The position numbers were made by a program, and so were the translations under genes. The notes beneath the pieces were generated by a model that ran no database searches, was not told where the DNA came from, and worked only from the letters and a program-made list of their open reading frames with translations. From Desulfatibacillum sp. (GTDB lineage Bacteria > Desulfobacterota > Desulfobacteria > Desulfobacterales > Desulfatibacillaceae), in contig JAEINP010000005.1 in NCBI GenBank assembly GCA_016342355.1, positions 93,423 through 157,422 on the forward strand: a stretch of DNA of 64,000 bases, written 5' to 3'. Below are positions 55,929 to 64,000 of the stretch, piece by piece. Positions within the stretch are counted from its first letter, which is position 1; each line of letters begins with the position of its first letter.

Positions 55929-56165
55929 ATGAAAAAAAATCAGTTCCGAATCCTTAAATTGGGTTGTGTTGCCGCCATGGCCTGGTTCTGTCAGATTTTT
56001 TTTCCTTACCCGTTATGGATTCCCGTTTGGGTAGCCCTGTCATGGGTCATAGCTTTTCGTGTGCGACTGGACGGTAATGGAATAGCGGGAGACTCACCTT
56101 CCCGGGAACCCGATCCTGTGTCCAGGAAATCCCGGGACAAACCTCACTGGGGAAAATTCAAATGA
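55929..56165 (+). CDS. Small membrane protein (78 residues)
   Basis: Two hydrophobic stretches (LGCVAAMAWFCQIFF and LWIPVWVALSWVIAF) precede a charged Arg/Pro/Ser-rich tail. AAGGA lies 9 bases before the ATG. Its start is only 36 bases from the divergent nuclease start, so promoters would overlap the nuclease coding region. It may be real but unverified; no homologue recognised. Confidence 0.5.
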   Translation: MKKNQFRILKLGCVAAMAWFCQIFFPYPLWIPVWVALSWVIAFRVRLDGNGIAGDSPSREPDPVSRKSRDKPHWGKFK

Positions 56166-56188
56166 CCGCCAGATTTTTAGCCCGGAAT

Positions 56189-57088
56189 TTAAGGGGCCTC
56201 CACAGTGCGTAATCTTTCCAGAATTCGAGAGCCCTCATGGACCGGAGTCGGAGCGTAGCGCTTTTCATGATAGGGAAGTCCGGCCTCATTATATTCCCGG
56301 GCTTGGGGAGCTGGACCCGGAGGCGCCTTTCCCGTGATGGCGGTCCACAGGGCCGAGTCAACCAAATGTACAAAACACCGACTCGTGTTTTTGTGGTCCC
56401 ACGCGTCAAACCCAAAGGGGTCCAGACGAATATCCTGTCCCAGAAGCCCGCCCAGGCCAAGCCCCATTTCCGCCCTGAACGGGGCCTGTTCTTCACTAAA
56501 GCCGGTGAGGGAAAAAGGGTTGTCCGCCCAGGCTGACAAGCGCTGGAATTCTTCCGGCTTCATAGGATAGGCGCACACCTGGATACCGCCGAATTTCGCC
56601 GTTGTGGCCAGTTGCTCCTCGGCCGTATATCCCAATCCCAGGGGCATGGCCAGAAATTGACGGACCACTCCCCTGCCCACGCAATATCCGTCTATCTGTT
56701 CCTGTGGAGGCGAAACCGCATAATCCTGGGGATGGGGCGTCAGATGATTGATCCACTCGTCGCCAGTGAGGGCGTTGACCTTTCCTGCAGCCAGTTTGAT
56801 GGCAAAAGGATAACTGGTTTTTGGCGATCCGCCTCCAAAGCGTACCAGAAGGGCCTCGGACTGGTACATGGGCAGCATAACTCCACCCCGCTCCAGCCAA
56901 TGGGCAGGCACTGTGTCCTCGAAGTCGTCCACATGAACCATGGGGTACAAGCCCATTTCAGGCGGTGTGGGATAAGCGGAGCCATCATCCGGGATACGGA
57001 GAGTGCGGACAAAGGAAACCTCCAGGCGGGCCCGGGGGTGGACATGGGGGAACAAAAAGCGCAGGGAATCGTTCATGAGCTCGATCAT
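56189..57088 (-). CDS. Conserved protein of unknown function
   Basis: The 299-residue soluble protein has segments I recall in proteobacterial and actinobacterial hypothetical proteins: YPFAIKLAAGKVNALTGDEW, YCVGRGVVRQFLAMPLGLGY and TAKFGGIQVCAYPMKPEEF. No catalytic motif is apparent. It is preceded by GGGAGGAG and starts 14 bases after the XRE regulator, implying cotranscription. Confidence 0.75.
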   Translation of the reverse strand: MIELMNDSLRFLFPHVHPRARLEVSFVRTLRIPDDGSAYPTPPEMGLYPMVHVDDFEDTVPAHWLERGGVMLPMYQSEALLVRFGGGSPKTSYPFAIKLAAGKVNALTGDEWINHLTPHPQDYAVSPPQEQIDGYCVGRGVVRQFLAMPLGLGYTAEEQLATTAKFGGIQVCAYPMKPEEFQRLSAWADNPFSLTGFSEEQAPFRAEMGLGLGGLLGQDIRLDPFGFDAWDHKNTSRCFVHLVDSALWTAITGKAPPGPAPQAREYNEAGLPYHEKRYAPTPVHEGSRILERLRTVEAP

Positions 57089-57102
57089 GGGTCTCCTCCC
57101 GT

Positions 57103-57468
57103 TTACCAGTTGCCGTCGCGTACCTCCCTGATAATTCTCAGGACGGCGTTATCCGGCATATCCTTAAGGTCCCGAATCAACTGGGCGAACAATGCCGGTC
57201 TTTTGCGGATAACATCCTGTATGTCAGAAGACACCTTGCCAGACAAAGCCAGGAGCACGTCTTCATCTTCTCCCAAATCCCGGGCCAACAGCACGATTTT
57301 AGCCTCGGACGGTGGGGGTTGTTCTCCTCGTTCCACCTTGCTCAGATAGGATGGTTCCACCTGAATGCGCATGGCGACCTTGCGCAAGGAGTAGTTTTTA
57401 TCCGTTTCCAGTAAGGTCAGGCGTTTTTCCCTGACAAATTCTCCAAAGACATTATTTTTGGGGAGCAT
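57103..57468 (-). CDS. XRE-family transcriptional regulator
   Basis: This 121-residue protein has a helix-turn-helix in its N-terminal half: FGEFVREKRLTLLETD then YSLRKVAMRIQVEPSYLSKV and ERGEQPPPSEAKIVLLA. The second half (DEDVLLALSGKVSSDIQDVI) is a short helical tail common in this family. The start at ATG 57468 is chosen; 57492 and 57513 are possible. It lies between the sigma-54 regulator and a conserved unknown, probably regulating its own operon. Confidence 0.88.
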   Translation of the reverse strand: MLPKNNVFGEFVREKRLTLLETDKNYSLRKVAMRIQVEPSYLSKVERGEQPPPSEAKIVLLARDLGEDEDVLLALSGKVSSDIQDVIRKRPALFAQLIRDLKDMPDNAVLRIIREVRDGNW

Positions 57469-57532
57469 GAAAAAAATCTTCCGGACTGCCATTGTCCTAT
57501 GAAATGGGGCCATACCGCTTGACGGGCATGTT

Positions 57533-58939
57533 TTACCGGGACCCCTTGATTCCGTGTTTTTGCAGTAAGTGATATAGCCGGGACCTGGACAAGCCGGAAA
57601 TATCGCAAGCGGCCAGAATATCCCGGCTGGTTAAAAGCATGAGGTCTTCCAGATATTTTGCTTCCGCTTCAGAGACAATGGCGTCCCGGTAATCCTTCAG
57701 GGACGGCAAATCCTGGGGAGGCGCACCAATGTCATGTCTGTTTTTACCTATCGCGCTTTGGCGCAGGGATTCCCTGGCCAGTTTCACCCGGATATGGGTG
57801 GGCAAATGGTTGGGGAAGAGTGTGGGTTCTTCGGCCGAGGCTATGAGGGTCCGTTCCAGAGCATTGATGAGTTCCCTCACATTGCCGGGCCATTCATAAG
57901 CTGTGAGGGCCTCCATGAATTCCGGGGAAAAACCTTTAGTGCCTTTTCCGTATCTTTCGCATAGTTTGCCCATGTAAAAAATGGTCAACTCCTTGACATC
58001 TTTAGCTCTACTGCGCAAAGAAGGCAGGTCTATGGTCAGGGTTTTAAGCCTGTACAGAAGGTCCTGCCGGAAAAGTTTGGCCTCTGCCAGTTCTTCCAGG
58101 TTTCTGTTGGTTGCGGCAACCAGCCTGAAATTACTGGTCACTTCTTTTTGACTGCCCACCGGTCGGAATCTTCTTTCCTGGAGAACCCGCAGGAAGGGTT
58201 TCTGGAGGGACAAGGGAAGTTCGCCCACCTCGTCCAGAAACAGGGTGCCGCCATCGGCCTGCTTCACCAGGCCGGGATGGGCCTTATCAGCGCCAGTAAA
58301 GGCCCCTTTTTCATGCCCGAACAAAACACTTTCCACCAGGGTGTCTGGAAGAGCTGCACAATCCACCACGACAAAATCCTTGGAGGCCCGGTCGCTGTTG
58401 GCATGAATGGCAGTGGCAAAGAGTTCCTTGCCTGTGCCTGTTTCCCCGGTCAGGAGAGTGGTGACATCGCTGCTAGCTGCCTGGGCAAGGAGATTCAAGG
58501 CAGTTTGCATCTGGGAGCTATTTCCCACAATACCTTCGGTCTTAATCAGGATTTTCGAGGAATTGCGCTTTTTTTCCTCCCTGTATTGCAAGGCCCGCGA
58601 CAGGGGGAGCACAATCTCTTTAAGGGACGGTGGCTTGGCAATATAGTCCCAGGCACCTGACTTGATGGCCAACTCTGCTCCGTCCGGGTCTCCCTGGCCG
58701 GTAAAAATGATTACCTCAGGGCAATTGTCCAGGCTCCGAATCCTAGGCAGGGCATCCAGGCCATTGCCGTCCGGTAGACCCACGTCCAGGAAAACCACAT
58801 CATAGCTTCCTGAAGAAGCCTTCCTGTACCCCTCTTCCAGGGTATAAGCGCAAGTGTGTTCGTGGCCCATTTGTTTTACACGGCGGGACAGGATGTCACA
58901 CAAAGCCTCGTCATCATCAATAATTAGAATATTCGCCAA
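57533..58939 (-). CDS. Sigma-54-dependent response regulator (NtrC family)
   Basis: The 468-residue protein starts with a receiver domain (LIIDDDEALCDIL, phospho-acceptor Asp in VVFLDVGLPDG, Lys in YIAKPPSL), then an AAA+ domain. That has TGETGTGKELFATAIH as Walker A, the sigma-54 loop GAFTGA and LFLDEVGELPLSLQ as Walker B. A C-terminal Fis-like helix-turn-helix holds DILAACDISGLSRSRLYHLL. It starts with TTG at 58939, supported by GGGGGG upstream. No histidine kinase gene is adjacent, so the partner is encoded elsewhere. The metalloprotease gene ends only 20 bases upstream. Confidence 0.93.
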   Translation of the reverse strand: MANILIIDDDEALCDILSRRVKQMGHEHTCAYTLEEGYRKASSGSYDVVFLDVGLPDGNGLDALPRIRSLDNCPEVIIFTGQGDPDGAELAIKSGAWDYIAKPPSLKEIVLPLSRALQYREEKKRNSSKILIKTEGIVGNSSQMQTALNLLAQAASSDVTTLLTGETGTGKELFATAIHANSDRASKDFVVVDCAALPDTLVESVLFGHEKGAFTGADKAHPGLVKQADGGTLFLDEVGELPLSLQKPFLRVLQERRFRPVGSQKEVTSNFRLVAATNRNLEELAEAKLFRQDLLYRLKTLTIDLPSLRSRAKDVKELTIFYMGKLCERYGKGTKGFSPEFMEALTAYEWPGNVRELINALERTLIASAEEPTLFPNHLPTHIRVKLARESLRQSAIGKNRHDIGAPPQDLPSLKDYRDAIVSEAEAKYLEDLMLLTSRDILAACDISGLSRSRLYHLLQKHGIKGSR

Positions 58940-58959
58940 ATGATTTCCCCCCTCTTAAT

Positions 58960-59790
58960 TTACCCTAATCTACTATTTATAAATTCAAGCTCAAATTTTA
59001 TGGCATTATCATATTGCTGGAACATCTTTTCCAGGGCCCTGAATTTGGGAGTGTGGATTCGCCTCCGTCCCCCTTTCCCGGTTTGCTGGGGAGGAAATAT
59101 GGCATGCAACAACTCATGGTACACGACGAATTCCACAAAGTAGTCCGGTATTGCAGGACTGTCAAGAGCAGGATGAATTCTAATCAATTTTTGGGAGGCG
59201 GAAAAACTTCCAAATCGGATGGAACGCCTTTTGCCCCGGGTATTCCCCGGCTTGGACCAGGCAATCCTGATGTCTATAACACCAAGACCGTAGTCGGATG
59301 TCACCTTTTTGAGAACCTTTTCGAGGTCCCTGAATTTCCCCTTGTAAACAACTGACTGCATTTTGGCCCCGGACCTGGAAAAAAACTTTACAAGATCTTG
59401 TTTTTTTGATAAAAAATTGTCAATGGTTTGGGGGTTAAACCCCTTGCCGTCTACAAAAAACGCCAGGGCCTGCATTGTGGTGAAATCCGCTGCTCGGAAG
59501 GCGTGTTGTAGTCGGAGCGTTTTTTCGCCTTTGCTGTTTGTCCTGACGGATATCAGTGTGGACCGATTGGACGTAAAAATAATCTGTACGGGAGATTGGA
59601 TCATCTTGGATAGTGCGCTACGAAACGCCTGTTCTCCCATCAGTTGACCGAATAAACGAGTCTGCTGGTCTTTGGAAAAAGTATGATCTTTGTGCAAAGG
59701 GTCCTGTTCTTTCCAGTAAGTAAGCTCGGCCCGGCCAGAGCAAAATACGCCATTGCGCAGTGTAAACAATAGTAATCTCTCCAATTCCAT
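58960..59790 (-). CDS. SprT-like zinc metalloprotease family protein
   Basis: The protein has about 276 residues from the first ATG at 59790 (the open frame reaches TTG 59859). The C-terminal part has a zinc motif YHELLHAIFPPQ followed by RRRIHTPKFRALEK, giving His-Glu-x-x-His...His as in SprT/DUF45-type proteases. The N-terminal half is not recognised. It begins a minus-strand run with the sigma-54 response regulator. Confidence 0.72.
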   Translation of the reverse strand: MELERLLLFTLRNGVFCSGRAELTYWKEQDPLHKDHTFSKDQQTRLFGQLMGEQAFRSALSKMIQSPVQIIFTSNRSTLISVRTNSKGEKTLRLQHAFRAADFTTMQALAFFVDGKGFNPQTIDNFLSKKQDLVKFFSRSGAKMQSVVYKGKFRDLEKVLKKVTSDYGLGVIDIRIAWSKPGNTRGKRRSIRFGSFSASQKLIRIHPALDSPAIPDYFVEFVVYHELLHAIFPPQQTGKGGRRRIHTPKFRALEKMFQQYDNAIKFELEFINSRLG

Positions 59791-59973
59791 TATGATTCTG
59801 GAGAGGGCAATATGTTTCACAAGTAAAATATCAGGCTTATCTGTATCGTGCAAGGTCAAATAGGGCTAAATTATTCTTCAAAACAGCCGATAAGGTTAGG
59901 GCAGAGGAATGATTTACTCGCGGACAACAGACCTGATACCGCAGCTAACTATTATCAAAAAAAAGAGAGCTCT

Positions 59974-60273
59974 ATGGAAGAATTGGTAATTGTCACGAAT
60001 GGAGACTGGAGGTTCCTTTTGGAAGGAAAAGGCAAGGATATGGTCGTGTGGCCTTACTACCAAGACGATCCTGTTTATGTGGAAGCGAAACGTAACGGAG
60101 CGTTGCAAAAAAACATCCATTACCGAAAAATTTTTCCCTATCCCAACAATTATTGGGAGAAATCCACAAAAATCCTTGCCTGGTGTAAACGGTTTGCCAA
60201 GACCAGGAAATTCCGGGAAGGGGAAATCAAAGACTTTGAGGATGAGATATTAATTAATCCTCTTAAATCCTGA
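59974..60273 (+). CDS. Small conserved hypothetical protein (99 residues)
   Basis: The start at ATG 59974 gives MEELVIVTNGDWRFLLE. An earlier in-frame start would add 42 residues without family look. The rest includes KDMVVWPYYQDDPVYVEA and WEKSTKILAWCKRFAKTRK, suggesting a compact alpha/beta fold. GAGAG sits upstream. No domain recognised. Confidence 0.6.
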   Translation: MEELVIVTNGDWRFLLEGKGKDMVVWPYYQDDPVYVEAKRNGALQKNIHYRKIFPYPNNYWEKSTKILAWCKRFAKTRKFREGEIKDFEDEILINPLKS

Positions 60274-60382
60274 ACCTTATAGATATAAACAGTTCCTTGA
60301 TCCATGACTGTGAGAGGATCAGCTATAAGTTTCCGGAACCGGATTGGCCTTGCTGCATGAATTACCGGCTATCATTTCCATG

Positions 60383-60419
60383 GTCTTCCAAACCCGATGC
60401 AGGGAGGAGTTTGGAAGAC
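60383..60419. repeat. Perfect 11-base inverted repeat between convergent genes
   Basis: GTCTTCCAAAC (60383-60393) is inverted at 60409-60419, with a 15-base spacer. It lies in the 227-base gap between convergent genes and lacks a T tract. It may be a weak terminator or an unassigned operator. Confidence 0.6.
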
Positions 60420-60500
60420 ACTATTCCTGCGAAAAAGGACATTTATCAGGAAAAGGTTTTGATTGGCTAACTGTTCTGTCAAAATGTAATAATGGAAAAA

Positions 60501-60734
60501 TTATCCTTTGTCCTGACCACTCCAAACCCACCGGGCATGCACCCCCAGTATAAGAGTCCATACAAGCACAGGCCAGTAGAACCACACCAAGCCAGGTGTG
60601 GTGACTAAATCCACGCCGGTCAGAAAGCCATTCCCCACAAAAAACAAAGTTAAATGTTTGAAAAAACCCAATTTAGCATCTACACTTTTTTTGGCCAGGG
60701 CGAATTTTCCTTCTAAGTCCATTGGGGTGTCCAT
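60501..60734 (-). CDS. 2TM-domain membrane protein
   Basis: The 77-residue protein has two hydrophobic helices, around HLTLFFVGNGFLTGVDLV and GLVWFYWPVLVWTLILG. The pattern (K-x-F-F-K-H-L ... W-F-x-W-P ... H-A) matches my memory of the 2TM domain, in proteins or at the ends of histidine kinases. Function unknown. Either ATG at 60734 or 60722 may be used. Confidence 0.75.
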   Translation of the reverse strand: MDTPMDLEGKFALAKKSVDAKLGFFKHLTLFFVGNGFLTGVDLVTTPGLVWFYWPVLVWTLILGVHARWVWSGQDKG

Positions 60735-60908
60735 GCCTTTCTCTCGAAATGAATAAACTTTCGGACTTTATCTGCCGATAACAATATCAGAGCGATTCCA
60801 TTGGTCGTCCGGGGGCAGTATAGATCATTTGGCAGGATTATTGCAACCCGAGATAGACAGGTGTAAAACAATCCCATACTCTGTCGCCATGAAAAAGGGG
60901 AAAAAATC

Positions 60909-61349
60909 ATGGACTTCTTTAAAAAGCTATTCAAAGAAAATCCCCAGCCAGTTCACGATATAACCCACATGGGGCGTACCGTGGCAAACAAGATCGATAA
61001 TCTGGTCATGGACATTTTTAATGCGCACCAAGGCCGCCTGTGCTTTGAACCAAGCGGTTTTATTGTACCAGCCGTCTGGGGTGGACAAGAACGGGGCGAG
61101 CTTTCTCCTGTGCAACTGGAAATCTATCAGAAGGTGGCGCCGGCCATTGATGAAATCATAGAAAACCTAAAGCTGAAAAAACTGGATGACAACCAGGAAT
61201 ACGCCATAGGCCTCATGCTGCGATGGATTTTGATTTCCAAGATCACCCATATGGTGGAACTGCGTAAAAAACGGCGGATCGACAATCTGAGTTCCACCAC
61301 GGAATCCACTTATCACCTGGACTCCATGGACCCCATGGGCACCTGCTGA
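60909..61349 (+). CDS. Hypothetical protein (146 residues)
   Basis: This soluble protein has MDFFKKLFKENPQPVHDITH and FEPSGFIVPAVWGGQERGEL, then a helical C-terminal half (EIIENLKLKKLDDNQEYAIG, LMLRWILISKITHMVELRKK). No known family. It stands alone between minus-strand genes, with a weak ribosome site. Confidence 0.65.
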   Translation: MDFFKKLFKENPQPVHDITHMGRTVANKIDNLVMDIFNAHQGRLCFEPSGFIVPAVWGGQERGELSPVQLEIYQKVAPAIDEIIENLKLKKLDDNQEYAIGLMLRWILISKITHMVELRKKRRIDNLSSTTESTYHLDSMDPMGTC

Positions 61350-61441
61350 TTATTCCCAGGCCCGGCCGGAAAACTCTTATAGTTTCAGTCTTCCAGCTGC
61401 CAGGCCCGAAAAAAGTCAAAAAATCTTTCAAACCTTAAAAA

Positions 61442-62884
61442 TCAAGCACATACCGGCGGACGGCGTTGAGCCCAGGGGCAGGCTTGCTCCAACTGGGAAG
61501 CCAGTCTGAACAGGGTAGCTTCGTCCCCAAAACGGCCTACAAAATGGGAGCCTATTGGCAGGTTCTGGCTATTCCAAAACAAAGGCACCGACATGGCCGG
61601 CTGACCCGTGGCGTTCACTTTGGCTGTGTAGGGAGTGAATTTGGCGATTCGCTTCCATGCAGCCATGGGGTTTTCTTCCGGGGCGTCCAGTTCTCCAAGC
61701 AGAACCGGAGGCTCGCCTAAAGTTGGGGTCAACAACAGGTCATAGTCCACAAGGAATCTGGCTATGTCCCTGGCAAAGCGTTGAATAACAGTCAAAGCCC
61801 GAAGATAGTCCGAGGCAGACTGTTTGCTGCCGATTTCATGCAAGGCCATGGTGAAGGGCTCAAAAAAATCCGTTGAAGGCGTAATTTTGCTTATACTTAC
61901 AATGGCGTTAATGGTGCTGGCCACATTGGATGTCCACAGGGTGTCGAAGGCCCGAAACAGATCGGCAGGGGCTCCCTGAACAGTGGGAGAGGCCTCTTTT
62001 ACATCGTGCCCCAGTTCCCGGCACAAACGTACGGTTTCTTCCACAGCCCGGACGCAGTCGGGGTGAGGCTTTTCGTCTAAATGGGTTGACAAATCCACGG
62101 CTATGCGCAGTTTGCCCGGATTGGCGCCCACTTCCTCCAAAAAGGGCTTTGTGTTGGGCGGAGCCCAGTATGGATCTCCAAGGTCCGGGCCCGAGGTGGC
62201 GTCCAGGATGGCCGCGCTGTCCCGCACGGACCGGGTAAGTGCATGCTCGCTGATAAGGCCGGAAAGAAGATCGCCAAAATCCGGTCCTACGGGATTTCTC
62301 GCCCGGGTTGGCTTGAGCCCGAACACCCCGCAGCACGAGGCCGGGATGCGAATGGAACCTCCTCCGTCATTGCCATGGGCCACAGACACCATACCCGAGG
62401 CCACGGCCGCGGCGGCGCCGCCTGATGATCCGCCCGGGGTGCGGTCCAGATCCCAGGGATTGTGAGTGGGGCCGAACGCCACCGGCTCGGTTGTGGGTAA
62501 TATGCCGAATTCCGGGGTGTTTGTCTTGCCCACGATAATAAAACCCGCCTTGCGTAAACGAACCGTCAATTCGCTGTCATGGTCCGGAAAAAACATTCCT
62601 TTCAGAATGCGGCTTCCCAGGCAGGTTTGGACGCCCTTGGCCATGGCGCCGATATCCTTTAATAAAAACGGAACTCCGGTAAAAGGTCCTTCTGGCAAAG
62701 GGCCTTTGGCCTCTTCCAGGGCTTGCTCGTACATGGGGGTGATCACCGCATTAAGCTGGGGATTGAGCTTTTCGATCCGATTTATGGCTCCCTGTACCAA
62801 TTCCAGGGGGGTGACTTCCTTGTTTCTGACCAGTTGGGCCTGGGCGGTGGCGTCCATGAATGCAATTTCATTGAAGTCGGGCAT
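61442..62884 (-). CDS. Amidase signature family enzyme
   Basis: The 480-residue enzyme hydrolyses an amide by a Ser-cisSer-Lys triad. Lys is in [13 protein letters not shown], the signature is [17 protein letters not shown] and [20 protein letters not shown]. It resembles the 6-aminohexanoate-cyclic-dimer hydrolase type of amidase by the PFLLKDIG and GNDGGGSIR blocks, but that substrate is not implied. It starts at ATG 62884 and precedes the FAD-oxidoreductase relic on the same strand. Confidence 0.93.
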   Translation of the reverse strand: MPDFNEIAFMDATAQAQLVRNKEVTPLELVQGAINRIEKLNPQLNAVITPMYEQALEEAKGPLPEGPFTGVPFLLKDIGAMAKGVQTCLGSRILKGMFFPDHDSELTVRLRKAGFIIVGKTNTPEFGILPTTEPVAFGPTHNPWDLDRTPGGSSGGAAAAVASGMVSVAHGNDGGGSIRIPASCCGVFGLKPTRARNPVGPDFGDLLSGLISEHALTRSVRDSAAILDATSGPDLGDPYWAPPNTKPFLEEVGANPGKLRIAVDLSTHLDEKPHPDCVRAVEETVRLCRELGHDVKEASPTVQGAPADLFRAFDTLWTSNVASTINAIVSISKITPSTDFFEPFTMALHEIGSKQSASDYLRALTVIQRFARDIARFLVDYDLLLTPTLGEPPVLLGELDAPEENPMAAWKRIAKFTPYTAKVNATGQPAMSVPLFWNSQNLPIGSHFVGRFGDEATLFRLASQLEQACPWAQRRPPVCA

Positions 62885-62988
62885 GTTGATCTCCTGTATG
62901 GTGAGGGTCTTATAAAATCACGTATTGGGGAATTGCCTGCCGAAGGCTTTAAAACTCACAAGCCTAAATCATTTCGATAGGTTGTACT

Positions 62989-63393
62989 TTAATCTGTAAA
63001 GTGGTCCTGTAAGTTCATGCCAGCCAAAATGGCGTTGGCGGCGGCCATACGAATGGGCTCGGGCGGCTATGGGATGGTCCTGCGGTTGACGAAAAACACC
63101 TCTGTCAGGTCTGTATTTTTCTCCAGAATCAAATCCGCAGCCGTAGCGCCGTTCAGATGGGTAAGGCTTATACCGTGTCCCATGCAGCCAAGGCTGTACA
63201 CCATGCGCTCGTCTCCAACATATCCCATGGCTGGCGCCATGTCCACGGTTATGGAAACCGGGCCGCCCCAACGGTGTGAAAATTTCACCGTGTCCAGAGA
63301 AGGAAAATTTTGACGCACGTCCGCTTCCAATCCTTCAAAAACCCGGGGACCCGAAGCGGACGGTAACGTGCTGCTTGAGTAAACAGCGACCAT
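62989..63393 (-). pseudogene. Decayed FAD-dependent oxidoreductase (DAO family) with internal TAG
   Basis: The minus strand encodes the C-terminal third of a DAO-type flavoprotein: SHRWGGPVSITVDMAPAMGY, MVYSLGCMGHGISLTHLNG, VFFVNRRTIP. A TAG at 63067-63069 interrupts the frame. Past it the reading continues as PPEPIRMAAANAILAGMNLQ, to a stop at 62989-62991. Homologues usually have Trp there (WPPEP), so TGG to TAG is the likely lesion. The N-terminal FAD-binding two thirds are missing. Confidence 0.7.
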
Positions 63394-63486
63394 ATGGCCC
63401 CCTGTACATCGATGAAAGTACGCATAACCGAGACCGGAGAGAGCGATTCTTTGACAATATCCGGCGTCGTGGCGGTGAGGTGATTT

Positions 63487-64000
63487 ATGGCTGACTGGGA
63501 AGATACATTTGAAGGGGCAAGCCTGGACGCCAAATGGACCCTCTGGCCCTTAAGCGCTTCATGTTCCGCCACCATATCGAACGGCAAGCTGGACCTTTTC
63601 GCGGACGGCCCAACGGACGGGGCGGACACCATGATGGTCGTTTATCAGCAACAGGCGTCCATATCCTTTCCATTGGACGTTATTGTGAATGTCTCATGCC
63701 CTGTCCTAAGCCTTCCCCCGTCGTCCGATTTCACTTTCCTTATACTATATGGCGGTGGCGTAGCCGCTTCCATGACCAATGCAGCCGGGCTGTTGTGGAC
63801 TTCTTCGGGATTCGTCCAACCCCGCATGTCCGGAAGCACCCCGTATGATTTGCACGGTGGGGATGGCAAGCTATGCTTGGACAGCACTATTGATCTTAAA
63901 ATTTCGATAGATGCCGATGGGCTTGTGTCACTCTCTTATAAAGGCGAAAACGAGAGCGATTTTACATCACTGACTCCGGCAGATGGTACGCCGTCATTCG
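63487..64000 (+). CDS. Beta-rich hypothetical protein, runs off the window
   Basis: From ATG 63487, with GAGGTG as Shine-Dalgarno 6 bases upstream, the frame stays open to the window end (171 residues). It starts MADWEDTFEGASLDAKWTLW and contains ATISNGKLDLFADG. That start resembles DxFxGxxLDxxKW modules of concanavalin-like beta-sandwich domains, found in surface or phage tail proteins. No signal peptide is visible. It may be the first gene of an accessory region; the rest is outside the window. Confidence 0.6.
   Translation, partial: MADWEDTFEGASLDAKWTLWPLSASCSATISNGKLDLFADGPTDGADTMMVVYQQQASISFPLDVIVNVSCPVLSLPPSSDFTFLILYGGGVAASMTNAAGLLWTSSGFVQPRMSGSTPYDLHGGDGKLCLDSTIDLKISIDADGLVSLSYKGENESDFTSLTPADGTPSF

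Noticed and set aside
63067..63069. TAG codon as pyrrolysine
   Set aside because: The position is Trp in homologues, the gene lacks its N-terminal part, and no Pyl gene is in the window, so decay explains it better.

Overview
The window is a gene-dense chromosomal segment of a Gram-negative bacterium. It shows no rRNA, tRNA, CRISPR array or intact insertion sequence. The mix of genes suggests a sulfate-reducing Desulfobacterota lineage of the Desulfatibacillum/Desulfobacteraceae kind. Pointers are multiple acyl-CoA dehydrogenases, a dienoyl-CoA isomerase-like crotonase, an acyl-CoA ligase, a lactate-dehydrogenase-like malate dehydrogenase, an OleA-like thiolase, a PATAN/DUF4388 protein, a second EF-G and a DUF4846 protein. 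That assignment is inference from gene content; no marker gene settles it.

Layout. 1-5100: end of an FMN-dependent NMO/FabK-type oxidoreductase, a crotonase, and a solute-binding-protein/chemoreceptor pair. 5435-11466: a six-gene operon (two-TM protein, DUF4178-like, DUF2617-like, coiled-coil lipoprotein, DUF350-like membrane protein, membrane-fused spermidine-synthase-like enzyme). It is the strongest candidate for a poorly described system. 11478-20993: a methyltransferase, an AttH/CrtC-like protein, an acyl-CoA ligase, an FAH-family hydrolase, an exported Pcm homologue, a tandem acyl-CoA dehydrogenase pair of which only one member keeps the usual catalytic glutamate, and malate dehydrogenase. 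21429-28219: xerD, hisD, a relic of a trans-sulfuration enzyme, a secreted dockerin-like protein with an apparent frameshift in its signal peptide, class II fumarase, an NAD(P)H:quinone oxidoreductase-like flavoprotein and an OleA-like thiolase.

28370-35349: envelope glycosylation genes (GT2, two multi-TM proteins that overlap tail to tail, a TMTC-like TPR protein, a GT9 heptosyltransferase-like protein). 35467-37748: an LsrF-like aldolase/thiolase, a zinc alcohol dehydrogenase and a small conserved protein. 37881-43123: a housekeeping cluster xseA-xseB-ispA-dxs-tlyA. 43519-48204: EF-G2 converging on secA across a shared bidirectional terminator. 48449-55892: a DUF4846 protein, a THUMP rRNA methyltransferase, a PATAN/DUF4388 protein divergent from a small protein plus a degenerate diadenylate-cyclase-domain protein, a START-like protein and a staphylococcal-nuclease-like protein. 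56189-59790: a minus-strand run of a SprT-like metalloprotease, an orphan sigma-54 response regulator, an XRE regulator and a conserved protein. 59974-64000: small unknown proteins, an amidase, a decayed FAD oxidoreductase with an in-frame TAG, and an open reading frame that runs off the window and may begin an accessory region.

Starts were placed by Shine-Dalgarno position and family length. Family names come from recognising sequence patterns, not from a search.
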